NCBI GenBank assembly: GCA_016705955.1
Contig: JADJKO010000012.1
Location: 1-64,000, forward strand
Source: Flavobacteriales bacterium
GTDB lineage: Bacteria > Bacteroidota > Bacteroidia > Flavobacteriales_F > PHOS-HE28
Reading direction: 5' to 3'
Length of the DNA stretch: 64,000 nucleotides
In this document: positions 43,106 to 49,767 of the stretch, piece after piece
Layout: every line of letters begins with the position of its first letter
Numbering within the stretch: position 1 is the first letter of the stretch
The notes under the pieces: generated by a model
What the model was told of the DNA's origin: nothing
What the model saw: only the letters and a program-made list of their open reading frames with translations
The model's database searches: none
Position numbers and translations under genes: made by a program

Positions 43106-43900
43106 TTAGCGGAGATCCGCATGGATCACGCACACCGGTATCGGCTCCATCTTGTGCCGGTTGGCGGCGTTGCGCTGATCGAAGATCCCCAGCACAACGC
43201 GCTGGCGGTCGGAGAGATCAAGAGCGGTTGGATCCAACTTCCGCTCGCGTAGATCCATCGCCCACTCCAACTCCGGGTAGCTCGCACCGATCTGGTTCTC
43301 ATCGCTTCGGTCATCACCCCAAAGACCATCGGTCGGCTTGGCCTGGATGATGGACTCGATGATCCCGAGCTCCTTGGCCACTTCATACACCTCGGTCTTC
43401 GTCAGGTCGGCAATGGGAGAGAGGTCCACACCGCCGTCGCCGTACTTCGTGAAGAAGCCCACACCGAAGTCCTCCACCTTGTTGCCGGTGCCGGCTACCA
43501 ATGCGCGATGGATCCCGGCGAAGTAGTACAGCGTGGTCATGCGCAAGCGGGCGCGTGCATTCGCCAATGAGAGGTCGGTTAGTTCCGCGTTGTCCACTTC
43601 GGGTAGAACTGCCACGAGCGAATCGAAGGTCGGCGTCAGCTTCACCACTTCCATGCGCACGTTCGAGTGCTTGGCCTTCAACCACGTGATGTGGGCCTGT
43701 GCCCGCTGTACTTGCGATGCGGCCTGGTGGATCGGCATCTCCACACAAAGCGTGGACAGCCCGGTGCGTGCGCACAGCGCGCTCGTCACTGCGCTATCGA
43801 TCCCACCGCTCACGCCCACCACGAACCCATCCTGCTTCGCGCGCAGGCAGTAGTCCTTCAGCCAGGACGTGAGATGATCGATGACGCGTACGGTCTGCAT
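43106..43900 (-). CDS. nadE: NH3-dependent NAD synthetase
   Basis: The 264-residue enzyme converts nicotinate adenine dinucleotide to NAD. It has the PP-loop SGGIDS (residues 31-36), EMPIHQ, the RMTTLYYFAGIHRALVAGTGNKVE segment, GFFTKYGDGGVDLSPIADLTK and PTDGLWGDDRSDENQIG. There is no glutaminase domain, so free ammonia is the nitrogen source. The start at 43900 follows a strong terminator (43914-43945). nadE near gldB-gldC is a layout I recall from Flavobacteria. Confidence 0.94.
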   Translation of the reverse strand: MQTVRVIDHLTSWLKDYCLRAKQDGFVVGVSGGIDSAVTSALCARTGLSTLCVEMPIHQAASQVQRAQAHITWLKAKHSNVRMEVVKLTPTFDSLVAVLPEVDNAELTDLSLANARARLRMTTLYYFAGIHRALVAGTGNKVEDFGVGFFTKYGDGGVDLSPIADLTKTEVYEVAKELGIIESIIQAKPTDGLWGDDRSDENQIGASYPELEWAMDLRERKLDPTALDLSDRQRVVLGIFDQRNAANRHKMEPIPVCVIHADLR

Positions 43901-43913
43901 GGTGCTGCAAAGG

Positions 43914-43945
43914 AAAGCCCCTCCGCCGTACGGCGGAGGGGCTTT
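43914..43945. terminator. Perfect 16-bp palindromic terminator
   Basis: AAAGCCCCTCCGCCGT is followed directly by its exact reverse complement. It lies between the stop of the barrel-protein gene and the start of nadE, both on the minus strand, and would end the barrel gene's transcript in TTT. Confidence 0.85.
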
Positions 43946-43965
43946 CAAGAACTGGAGGTTCCTTC

Positions 43966-44694
43966 CTAGAAGAACACGCCTACGGTCAATTCGAAGTAAT
44001 GGGCCTTGGCCTTCGCCTTGCTCCCGGCCACATCGAAGTTGAGGATGTTCGTGAAGCCATTGTTGTAGGTCACGCCCACGAGCAAGCTGGTGCTACCGCT
44101 GAAATTGTACTCCATGCCGGCGCCGACGATCAGCGAAGCCTTGTACAGCGCGATATCCGATTGGATGTCCTCGCCCTTGTTCTCGGTGAATTCGGTCACG
44201 ATCGGCGTCCCATCAGTGAGTGACCCAGCGACTTTCGGAGCGACCATATCAGCCTTCGCCCGGATGTTGAACGCATTGCCGAATCCGACCTGGCCATAGT
44301 ATCGCATGTATCCGATCTCGTTGGTCATGAGTTTGATGGTGAGCGGCAACTCGACGTATTGCAATTTCACATCGGTTTCCAATGCTTTGGTCTTCATCGG
44401 CCCGGCGACCTCGTCAACATAGGTGTAGTCCTCCTTCCACTTTCCGGTGATGTTGTTCAGGTTGAGACCCGTGGCGAAGCGGTAGTTGCCATTGGCTCCG
44501 ATGGGGAATTCCGCCAACAGCCCGAAGGTGTATCCGAGCCCGGAGCCATTGGCTTTGAGTGCTTTCGTTTCCGATTTGACGAAGCCCATGTTCGGACTCA
44601 GCTTGATGCCGAATCGCACGGACGCATCGTCCTGTGCGGATAGGGAGGTGGTGCCGATAAGGGCGATGGCGAGTACGGCGAAGACCTTGTTCAT
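43966..44694 (-). CDS. Outer-membrane beta-barrel protein (PorT/porin-like family)
   Basis: From the ATG at 44694 (MNKVFAVLAIALIGTTSLSAQ signal) the product is 242 residues; an ATG at 44709 (MSPKTMNKV) is an alternative. The mature part has eight or more beta strands: VRFGIKLSPNMGFV, LGYTFGLLAEFPIG, YRFATGLNLNNITG, LQYVELPLTIKLM, YYGQVGFGNAFNIRA, SLIVGAGMEYNFSGSTSLLVGVTYNNGF, and HYFELTVGVFF ending in Phe. This is the pattern of the outer-membrane beta-barrel (PorT-like) family. It may or may not be the T9SS PorT component. It is divergent from gldB with about 20-35 nt between starts. Confidence 0.82.
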   Translation of the reverse strand: MNKVFAVLAIALIGTTSLSAQDDASVRFGIKLSPNMGFVKSETKALKANGSGLGYTFGLLAEFPIGANGNYRFATGLNLNNITGKWKEDYTYVDEVAGPMKTKALETDVKLQYVELPLTIKLMTNEIGYMRYYGQVGFGNAFNIRAKADMVAPKVAGSLTDGTPIVTEFTENKGEDIQSDIALYKASLIVGAGMEYNFSGSTSLLVGVTYNNGFTNILNFDVAGSKAKAKAHYFELTVGVFF

Positions 44695-44701
44695 AGTTTT
44701 G
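44694..44701 (+). promoter_or_regulatory. -7 promoter box of gldB, at the start codon of the divergent gene
   Basis: TAGTTTTG is an exact TAnnTTTG match 29 nt before the gldB GTG start at 44731. It overlaps the start region of the opposite barrel gene. Confidence 0.4.
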
Positions 44702-44720
44702 GGGCTCATTTTCAGTCGGT

Positions 44721-44728
44721 CAAAAGTA
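44721..44728 (-). promoter_or_regulatory. -7 promoter box of the barrel-protein gene
   Basis: The minus strand reads TACTTTTG, an exact match, 11 nt from the ATG at 44709 and 26 nt from the one at 44694. Confidence 0.5.
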
Positions 44729-44730
44729 AC

Positions 44731-45750
44731 GTGCTGCTCCTTCGCTCCTCCAAGACCGTGCTGATCATTACCACCATGTTCATGGTGGCATGTTCCGGCG
44801 AACCCGACCGCGCAGTGGAGCCCACAGCGGATCTTGATATCCGGATCGGTCGGTTGGACCATGATCTCTTCCACGCGTCGCCCGATAGCATCCGCGCGGC
44901 CAGCTTGAAGGCATACGCCACCTATGGCGATTTCTACCGCGTGTACATCGAGCAGATCCTGCAAGGTGCGCCGGTGGATGACCCGCGATTGCCACTGGTG
45001 TTGCGTCGCTTCGTGTTGGATCCGGACTGGAGCGTGGCGCAGCGTGCCGTGGACAGCATCCTCGGTGACATGGAACCGCAACGCGAGCAATTCGAACTCG
45101 CATTCGAACGATTGCATGCCCTGTTCCCCGATAGCCTGATCCCTCGCGTGGTCGCCTTCAACAGTGGGTACAACTACGGCATCTTCCCCACGGACAGCGT
45201 ACTGGGCATTGGGGTGGAATGGTTCATCGGGAAGGACCATCCGGTGATCGGATATCTGGCCCCTGAGCAATTCCCGCTCTATGTAAAGGAGCGCATGACG
45301 CCGGAGATGATCGTTCCCAGTGCGGTGAAGGGTTGGCTGCTCGTTCACTACACACGCGATATCCGCGGCGCCGATGTGCTCACGAATCTGGTGGAGACCG
45401 GCAAGGTGATGGCGCTGCTGAATGCGCTGATGCCGGAGGTGGAACCGAACTTGAACTTCGCCTTCAGCAAGGAGCAACTCGCGTGGTGCGAGGCGAACGA
45501 ATTCCAGATCTGGAAGGACATCATCGGCAAGGACCAACTTTTCAGCAAGAAGTCCGACGACATCGGGCGCTTGATGAATGACGGTCCCTTCACCCCTGGC
45601 TTCCCGCGGGAAAGTCCCGGCCACATCGGCGAGTGGGTGGGCTATCGCATGGTTAGCGCCTACCTCAAGGAAAGCGCCAAGGTCACCTTCGCACAACTCT
45701 TTGCGATGGAGGATCCGCGCGCGATCCTGAAGGACTACAAACCCCGTTGA
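44731..45750 (+). CDS. gldB: Gliding motility lipoprotein GldB
   Basis: The 339-residue protein starts at a GTG and has a lipoprotein signal with Cys 21 (FMVACSGE). It matches GldB: IRIGRLDHDLFHASPDSI, YRVYIEQILQGAP, VAFNSGYNYGIFPTDSVLGIGVEWFIGKDHPVI, a MALLNALMPEVEPN helix, and PGHIGEWVGYRMVSAYLKES. The fold is related to zinc-peptidase-like domains. GldB is required for gliding in Flavobacterium. gldC follows after 32 nt, as in other gliding bacteria. Confidence 0.9.
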   Translation: MLLLRSSKTVLIITTMFMVACSGEPDRAVEPTADLDIRIGRLDHDLFHASPDSIRAASLKAYATYGDFYRVYIEQILQGAPVDDPRLPLVLRRFVLDPDWSVAQRAVDSILGDMEPQREQFELAFERLHALFPDSLIPRVVAFNSGYNYGIFPTDSVLGIGVEWFIGKDHPVIGYLAPEQFPLYVKERMTPEMIVPSAVKGWLLVHYTRDIRGADVLTNLVETGKVMALLNALMPEVEPNLNFAFSKEQLAWCEANEFQIWKDIIGKDQLFSKKSDDIGRLMNDGPFTPGFPRESPGHIGEWVGYRMVSAYLKESAKVTFAQLFAMEDPRAILKDYKPR

Positions 45751-45782
45751 TCATCTCACATATTCCAACCGATCGAACACAC

Positions 45783-46115
45783 ATGAAGAATTCGGAGATC
45801 CGCATCAATGTCCAGTTGGACGAGAACCAGGTACCAGAGAAGATCGATTGGACCGCTGAGGACAACAATGGCAGTGGTTCAACGAAAGCCGTGTTGCTGA
45901 GCCTTTGGGATGAGAACGAGCGCAATACGCTCCGCATCGATCTCTGGACAAAGGAGATGACCGTGGAAGAGATGAAAGCTTTCTTCCACCAGAACATTCT
46001 CACGCTGGCCGACACCTTCGAACGTGCAACAGGGGAAGGGAAGATGGCGGCGCAGATGCGCGACTTCGGAGCCTACTTCGCGGAGCACATGCTGCCGGAG
46101 ATCAAGGGGAACTGA
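45783..46115 (+). CDS. gldC: Gliding motility protein GldC
   Basis: The 110-residue cytoplasmic protein matches GldC along its length: SEIRINVQLDENQVPEKIDW, then AVLLSLWD, TLRIDLWTKEMTVEEMKAFFHQ and FERATGEGKMAAQMRDFGAYFAEHML. In Flavobacterium johnsoniae GldC increases gliding efficiency but is not absolutely required. It follows gldB in the same transcript and converges on engB. Confidence 0.93.
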   Translation: MKNSEIRINVQLDENQVPEKIDWTAEDNNGSGSTKAVLLSLWDENERNTLRIDLWTKEMTVEEMKAFFHQNILTLADTFERATGEGKMAAQMRDFGAYFAEHMLPEIKGN

Positions 46116-46129
46116 GGCGCGCTGATCGC

Positions 46130-46762
46130 TCACTGCCCTAGCGCATCCTTCCACTGTTCGTTCACCTTCTCGATGAAGGCGAGCAATTCCTCCCGCCCGA
46201 TCCGCTTGGCCGAACTGGTCTCATAGAACGGCGGAAGGTTCTCCCAGGTCTTCTTCAACTCCTTGCGGAACTTGGCCACATTCGATTGCACTTTCGGTGA
46301 TGAGAGCTTGTCGATCTTGGTGAACACGACCGCGAAGGGAACGCTGTTCTCGCCCAACCACTGCACCATGTCCAGGTCGTTCTGCTGGGGTTCAACCCGC
46401 GAGTCGATCAACAGGAAAACGTTCTGCAGGTTCTCGCGTTCGCCCAGGTAGCGGTGGATCATCCCCTGCCACACCTCGCGCTCACCGCGACTCACCTTGG
46501 CATAGCCATAGCCGGGTAGGTCCGCCAGCATCCATGGAAGTTCGCTGGTCAATGTGCCCTCCACCCGGAAGTGCTCCACATTGCGTGTGCGCCCGGGTGT
46601 GTTGCTCACCCGCGCCAACTTCTTGATCTGGCAGAGCATGTTGATCAAGGAACTCTTCCCCACGTTGCTCCGACCGATGAAGGCATACTCGGGTAGTGTG
46701 GGCTTCGGCCAACTCTTGGCCTCACGTCCACTTCCGAGGTGTTCTGCGATCAGCGACTTCAT
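46130..46762 (-). CDS. engB: Ribosome-biogenesis GTPase YihA/EngB
   Basis: The 210-residue GTPase has G1 GRSNVGKSSL (residues about 30-39), G2 TPGRT, G3 DLPGYGYA, G4 TKIDK (about 148-152) and the G5-like TSSAKRIG. All are intact. EngB assists assembly of the large ribosomal subunit and is usually essential. It converges with gldC, 14 nt between stop codons. Confidence 0.95.
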   Translation of the reverse strand: MKSLIAEHLGSGREAKSWPKPTLPEYAFIGRSNVGKSSLINMLCQIKKLARVSNTPGRTRNVEHFRVEGTLTSELPWMLADLPGYGYAKVSRGEREVWQGMIHRYLGERENLQNVFLLIDSRVEPQQNDLDMVQWLGENSVPFAVVFTKIDKLSSPKVQSNVAKFRKELKKTWENLPPFYETSSAKRIGREELLAFIEKVNEQWKDALGQ

Positions 46763-46838
46763 GCTTCAAAAGGCGGCGAAAGGATGATGGTCATAGACTT
46801 GCCTCTCGCCGCTTTACGACTCGCCGCTTTCAAACTCC

Positions 46839-47615
46839 TCAAGCCAGCGTCTTCGCCAACCACCCGTCCACGATCGTATTGAACGCATCGGGGTGTTCCA
46901 TCATGGCGGCGTGCCCGCATTGATCGATCCAGAAGAGTTCGCTGTTCGGGATCAAGGAGTTGAACTCCTCCGCCACATGCGGCGGGGTGATCGTATCCTG
47001 CTTGCCCCAGATCAAGCACACGGGCATCTTCAGGTTCGGCAGGTCCTTGGCCATGTTGTGCCGGATGGCGCTCTTGGCCAGCGAAAGGATGCGGATGAGC
47101 TTGGCTCTGTCGTTCACCGTGACGTAACACTCCTCCACGAGTTCATCGGTCACATATTTCGGATCGTGGAAGGTGAGGGCGATGCGCTGGCGAAGGAAGT
47201 CCTTGTCCTCCCGACGTGGGAAGCCCCCGCCGAAGGCGTTCTCATACAAACCGCTGCTGCCCGTAAGGATCAGTGTACGGATCCGATCCGCATGCTTGGT
47301 GCAATAGACCAAGGCCACATGGCCACCAAGTGAATTGCCCAGCAGGTTCACCTCCTTCAATCCGAGGTGGCGCATGAACCGATCCAGGAAGTCCGCCAGC
47401 GCTGGCACATTCGTGTTCAGCATGGGCAAGGTGTACAGCGGCAGCATGGGCATCAGCACGCGGTACTTCTTCCGGAAGAATGCAGTGGGACCTTCGAAAT
47501 TGCTGAGTGCGCCGAAAAGCCCATGAAGGAAGAGCAGCGGCGGTCCGTCCCCTACATCGATGTAGGTGAACTCACCCTCCTCCTTCAGCTGTGGCTCCAT
47601 TTCCATGCGCACCAT
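46839..47615 (-). CDS. Alpha/beta-hydrolase-fold protein
   Basis: From the ATG at 47615 the product is 258 residues. It shows LLFLHGLFGALSNFEG (oxyanion region), the nucleophile elbow GNSLGGHVAL, a LIWGKQDTITPP strand carrying the catalytic Asp, and the catalytic His in WIDQCGHAAMMEHP. This is a complete Ser-Asp-His set of the hydrolase family; the substrate is unknown. An exact -7 box lies 10 nt upstream. The gene lies divergent from mraZ, a placement often seen in this group. Confidence 0.88.
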   Translation of the reverse strand: MVRMEMEPQLKEEGEFTYIDVGDGPPLLFLHGLFGALSNFEGPTAFFRKKYRVLMPMLPLYTLPMLNTNVPALADFLDRFMRHLGLKEVNLLGNSLGGHVALVYCTKHADRIRTLILTGSSGLYENAFGGGFPRREDKDFLRQRIALTFHDPKYVTDELVEECYVTVNDRAKLIRILSLAKSAIRHNMAKDLPNLKMPVCLIWGKQDTITPPHVAEEFNSLIPNSELFWIDQCGHAAMMEHPDAFNTIVDGWLAKTLA

Positions 47616-47625
47616 GCGGTCCGTC

Positions 47626-47633
47626 CAAAGGTA
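47626..47633 (-). promoter_or_regulatory. -7 promoter box of the alpha/beta hydrolase gene
   Basis: The minus strand reads TACCTTTG, an exact TAnnTTTG match, 10 nt from the ATG at 47615. Confidence 0.55.
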
Positions 47634-47912
47634 GAGGCCAACCCTTACCGCGATCGGCGCGACCCGATCAGTATTCACAAGAGGCTGTGGAAGCATTGCG
47701 GTCGTGGGGCATCGCGATCGCTCGGTCATTGCGCAAGCTTTCGAGGGCATTGATCGGGCCTCGTTCCGCGTCCAACCGTATCGGTCCCCGGTTGTTGATA
47801 AGGCCCCACATTTTCCCACCACAAGCATGGCCTGTTATCAGGCTGTCGTAGGGATATCACAACTTTCGTCTAGCTTCGCCGTTGAAGATTTATCAACAAA
47901 TCACGGGAAGAA
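47634..47912. other. Intergenic region with DnaA-box-like 9-mers
   Basis: No gene is seen between the hydrolase promoter and the mraZ operator. Two inverted DnaA-box-like 9-mers occur, TGTTGATAA (47793-47801) and TTATCAACA (47890-47898), with a GTTATCAGG between them near 47834. Confidence 0.45.
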
Positions 47913-47937
47913 GGGGTGATCGTGGGAATAAGTGGGT
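47913..47937 (+). promoter_or_regulatory. MraZ operator: three TGGGN-type boxes at 10-nt spacing
   Basis: GGGGT (47913-47917), TGGGA (47923-47927) and TGGGT (47933-47937) are each separated by 5 nt. This matches the known MraZ-binding pattern of TGGGN direct repeats with 5-nt spacers. The array ends 9 nt before the -7 box, so bound MraZ would block RNA polymerase. Confidence 0.75.
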
Positions 47938-47946
47938 GAACCCGCC

Positions 47947-47954
47947 TACTTTCG
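47947..47954 (+). promoter_or_regulatory. -7 promoter box of the dcw cluster
   Basis: TACTTTCG lies 22 nt before the mraZ ATG at 47977, directly after the MraZ boxes. Confidence 0.5.
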
Positions 47955-47976
47955 CCACCATTCTTGCCGATGCGTT

Positions 47977-48441
47977 ATGCTGGATCTACTCGGGGAATAC
48001 CCAAGCACCTTGGACGCCAAGAGCCGCGTGCTCTTGCCCGCCGCGCTGAAAAAGCAGCTCGGTGGGGAAGTGGCCAAGGGCTTTGTGGTGAACCGGGAAG
48101 TGTTCAGCCAGTGCCTCGTCCTGTATCCGAAGGAGGAGTGGAACAAGACCAGCGCCGATGTGCGCCGCTTGAACCGCTTCGACCCGGAAAGCGTGGAGTT
48201 CATCCGGCGTTTCCTCAATGGGGCAACGCCGCTGGACCTCGACGCCAACGGGCGTTTGCTGATCCCCAAGCCACTGATGGACTATGCTCAATTGAGCAAG
48301 GACATCGTGTTCTCCGGGGTGGGCGATCGCATCGAGATCTGGAGCGAGGAGCTGCACAAGGGGGCGCTCGGCGGGAACGTGGACTTCAAGTCATTGGCAG
48401 CGAAAGTCATGGGCGGTAGCCCGAAAGCCAATGGCGCATGA
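47977..48441 (+). CDS. mraZ: Transcriptional regulator MraZ
   Basis: From ATG 47977 the product is 154 residues. It contains two AbrB-like SpoVT domains with the MraZ signature: LLGEYPSTLDAKSRVLLPAALKKQL in the first and NGATPLDLDANGRLLIPKPLMDYAQL in the second. It typically forms a ring that binds direct repeats before its own gene and represses the dcw operon. Such repeats are present at 47913-47937. Its stop overlaps the rsmH start by 11 nt. Confidence 0.95.
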   Translation: MLDLLGEYPSTLDAKSRVLLPAALKKQLGGEVAKGFVVNREVFSQCLVLYPKEEWNKTSADVRRLNRFDPESVEFIRRFLNGATPLDLDANGRLLIPKPLMDYAQLSKDIVFSGVGDRIEIWSEELHKGALGGNVDFKSLAAKVMGGSPKANGA

Positions 48442-49363
48442 GTATCACGACCCCGTTCTTTCACAAGCCTGTCTTGAAGGATTGAAGATCCGCCCCGACG
48501 GCGTCTACGTGGACGTTACGTTCGGAGGTGGAGGTCATAGCAAGGCCATTCTTGCGCGGCTCGGGCCGAAGGGGAGATTGATCGCCTTCGACCGTGACCG
48601 CGATGCCTGGCTCAACGCAGCCTCCCTCGCTCCCTCCGAAGGAGGGAAGGGGGACGAGCGCTTCACCCTGGTGAAGACCGATTTCCGCTGGCTGAAGAAC
48701 CACCTGCGTTACCTCGGCGCGCTTCCGGTGGATGGACTCCTGGCCGATCTCGGAGTGAGCAGTCACCAGTTCGATACCGGTGGACGCGGTTTCAGCATCC
48801 GCTACGATGGTCCACTGGATATGCGGATGGACCATCGCACCAAGCGGAACGCCGCGCGATTGCTCCGCGAGGTGGATGAGGTGGCGCTGACCGATCTGCT
48901 GCGGAAGTACGGCGAGGTGGATGGTGCACCGCGCGTGGCCCGGCAACTGGTGAAGGCGAACGCGGAGAGTTCCATCGGCACCACGTTCCAATTGGTGGAA
49001 GCGCTGAAGCCGGTGACGCCGCGCGGAAAGGAGAGCAGCTTCCTGGCGCAGGTGTTCCAAGCACTGCGCATCGCGGTGAATGATGAGCTCGGTGCATTGG
49101 AAACACTGCTGAAGCAGAGCGCTGATGTGATCGCACCCGGAGGAAGGCTGGTGATCATCAGCTACCACAGTTTGGAGGATCGCCTCGTGAAGAACTGGAT
49201 GCGCAGCGGCGATCTCGGCGGCGTGGAGAACAAGGACCTCTATGGCAATCGCACCCGACCATTCGATCCTACAAGCAGCAAGGCCATACAGCCTTCACCT
49301 GAAGAAATATCAAGGAACCCACGGGCACGCAGTGCCCGGGCACGGATCGCAACACGCACATGA
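48431..49363 (+). CDS. rsmH: 16S rRNA (cytosine-1402-N4) methyltransferase
   Basis: The 310-residue enzyme has the RsmH start HDPVLSQACLEGL, SAM motif DVTFGGGGHSKAIL (residues about 27-40), FDRDRDA, LLADLGVSSHQFD, RGFSIRYDGPLDMRMD, and the C-terminal GGRLVIISYHSLEDRLVKNWM and NPRARSARAR. It methylates C1402 in the decoding centre of the 30S subunit. It is the usual second gene of dcw clusters. Confidence 0.96.
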   Translation: MAHEYHDPVLSQACLEGLKIRPDGVYVDVTFGGGGHSKAILARLGPKGRLIAFDRDRDAWLNAASLAPSEGGKGDERFTLVKTDFRWLKNHLRYLGALPVDGLLADLGVSSHQFDTGGRGFSIRYDGPLDMRMDHRTKRNAARLLREVDEVALTDLLRKYGEVDGAPRVARQLVKANAESSIGTTFQLVEALKPVTPRGKESSFLAQVFQALRIAVNDELGALETLLKQSADVIAPGGRLVIISYHSLEDRLVKNWMRSGDLGGVENKDLYGNRTRPFDPTSSKAIQPSPEEISRNPRARSARARIATRT

Positions 49364-49767
49364 ACCGCATACGCGAACAGAAGACCGAGGACGCGCCGCA
49401 GCCGAAGAAGGCCGCGCCCGCTGCCCGGCTTCCGCGTGGGTTGGTGAGCGTGCTGAACGGAACCTTCCTGACCAAGGAGCGGGTGTTGGGCAACATGCCT
49501 TTCATCCTGTTCTGTACGGCACTCATGGTCCTCTACATCGCGTACGGGTACCACACCGAACGTGTGGTGCGCGACCTTGAGCGGACAGGATCGGAGTTGA
49601 AGGAGCAACGCGCGGAGTACATCACCGTGCGCGCCGAGTTGGAGAAGTTGGAGCGCCAGAGCAACGTCGCCGATCGGATCGGTGCATTGGGCTTGCATGA
49701 GAGCCGGGTGCCACCCGTGAAGCTCACTGTGGACGAGGACCAATTGACGGACACCCGCACACCATGA
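49360..49767 (+). CDS. ftsL: FtsL-like division protein
   Basis: The 135-residue bitopic protein has a basic, proline-rich cytoplasmic tail of about 45 residues, one membrane segment (MPFILFCTALMVLYIAYGYH), and a coiled coil (LERTGSELKEQRAEYITVRAELEKLERQ). Topology and position between rsmH and ftsI identify it as the FtsL-type protein. FtsL proteins recruit and activate FtsW-FtsI with FtsB and FtsQ. Sequence similarity to proteobacterial FtsL is low, as usual. Starts and stops overlap both neighbours (ATGA). Confidence 0.85.
   Translation: MNRIREQKTEDAPQPKKAAPAARLPRGLVSVLNGTFLTKERVLGNMPFILFCTALMVLYIAYGYHTERVVRDLERTGSELKEQRAEYITVRAELEKLERQSNVADRIGALGLHESRVPPVKLTVDEDQLTDTRTP

Noticed and set aside
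44695..45696. Upstream extension of the barrel-protein frame through the reverse strand of gldB
   Set aside because: A signal peptide starts at 44694 and a promoter box precedes it; the extension is antisense to gldB.
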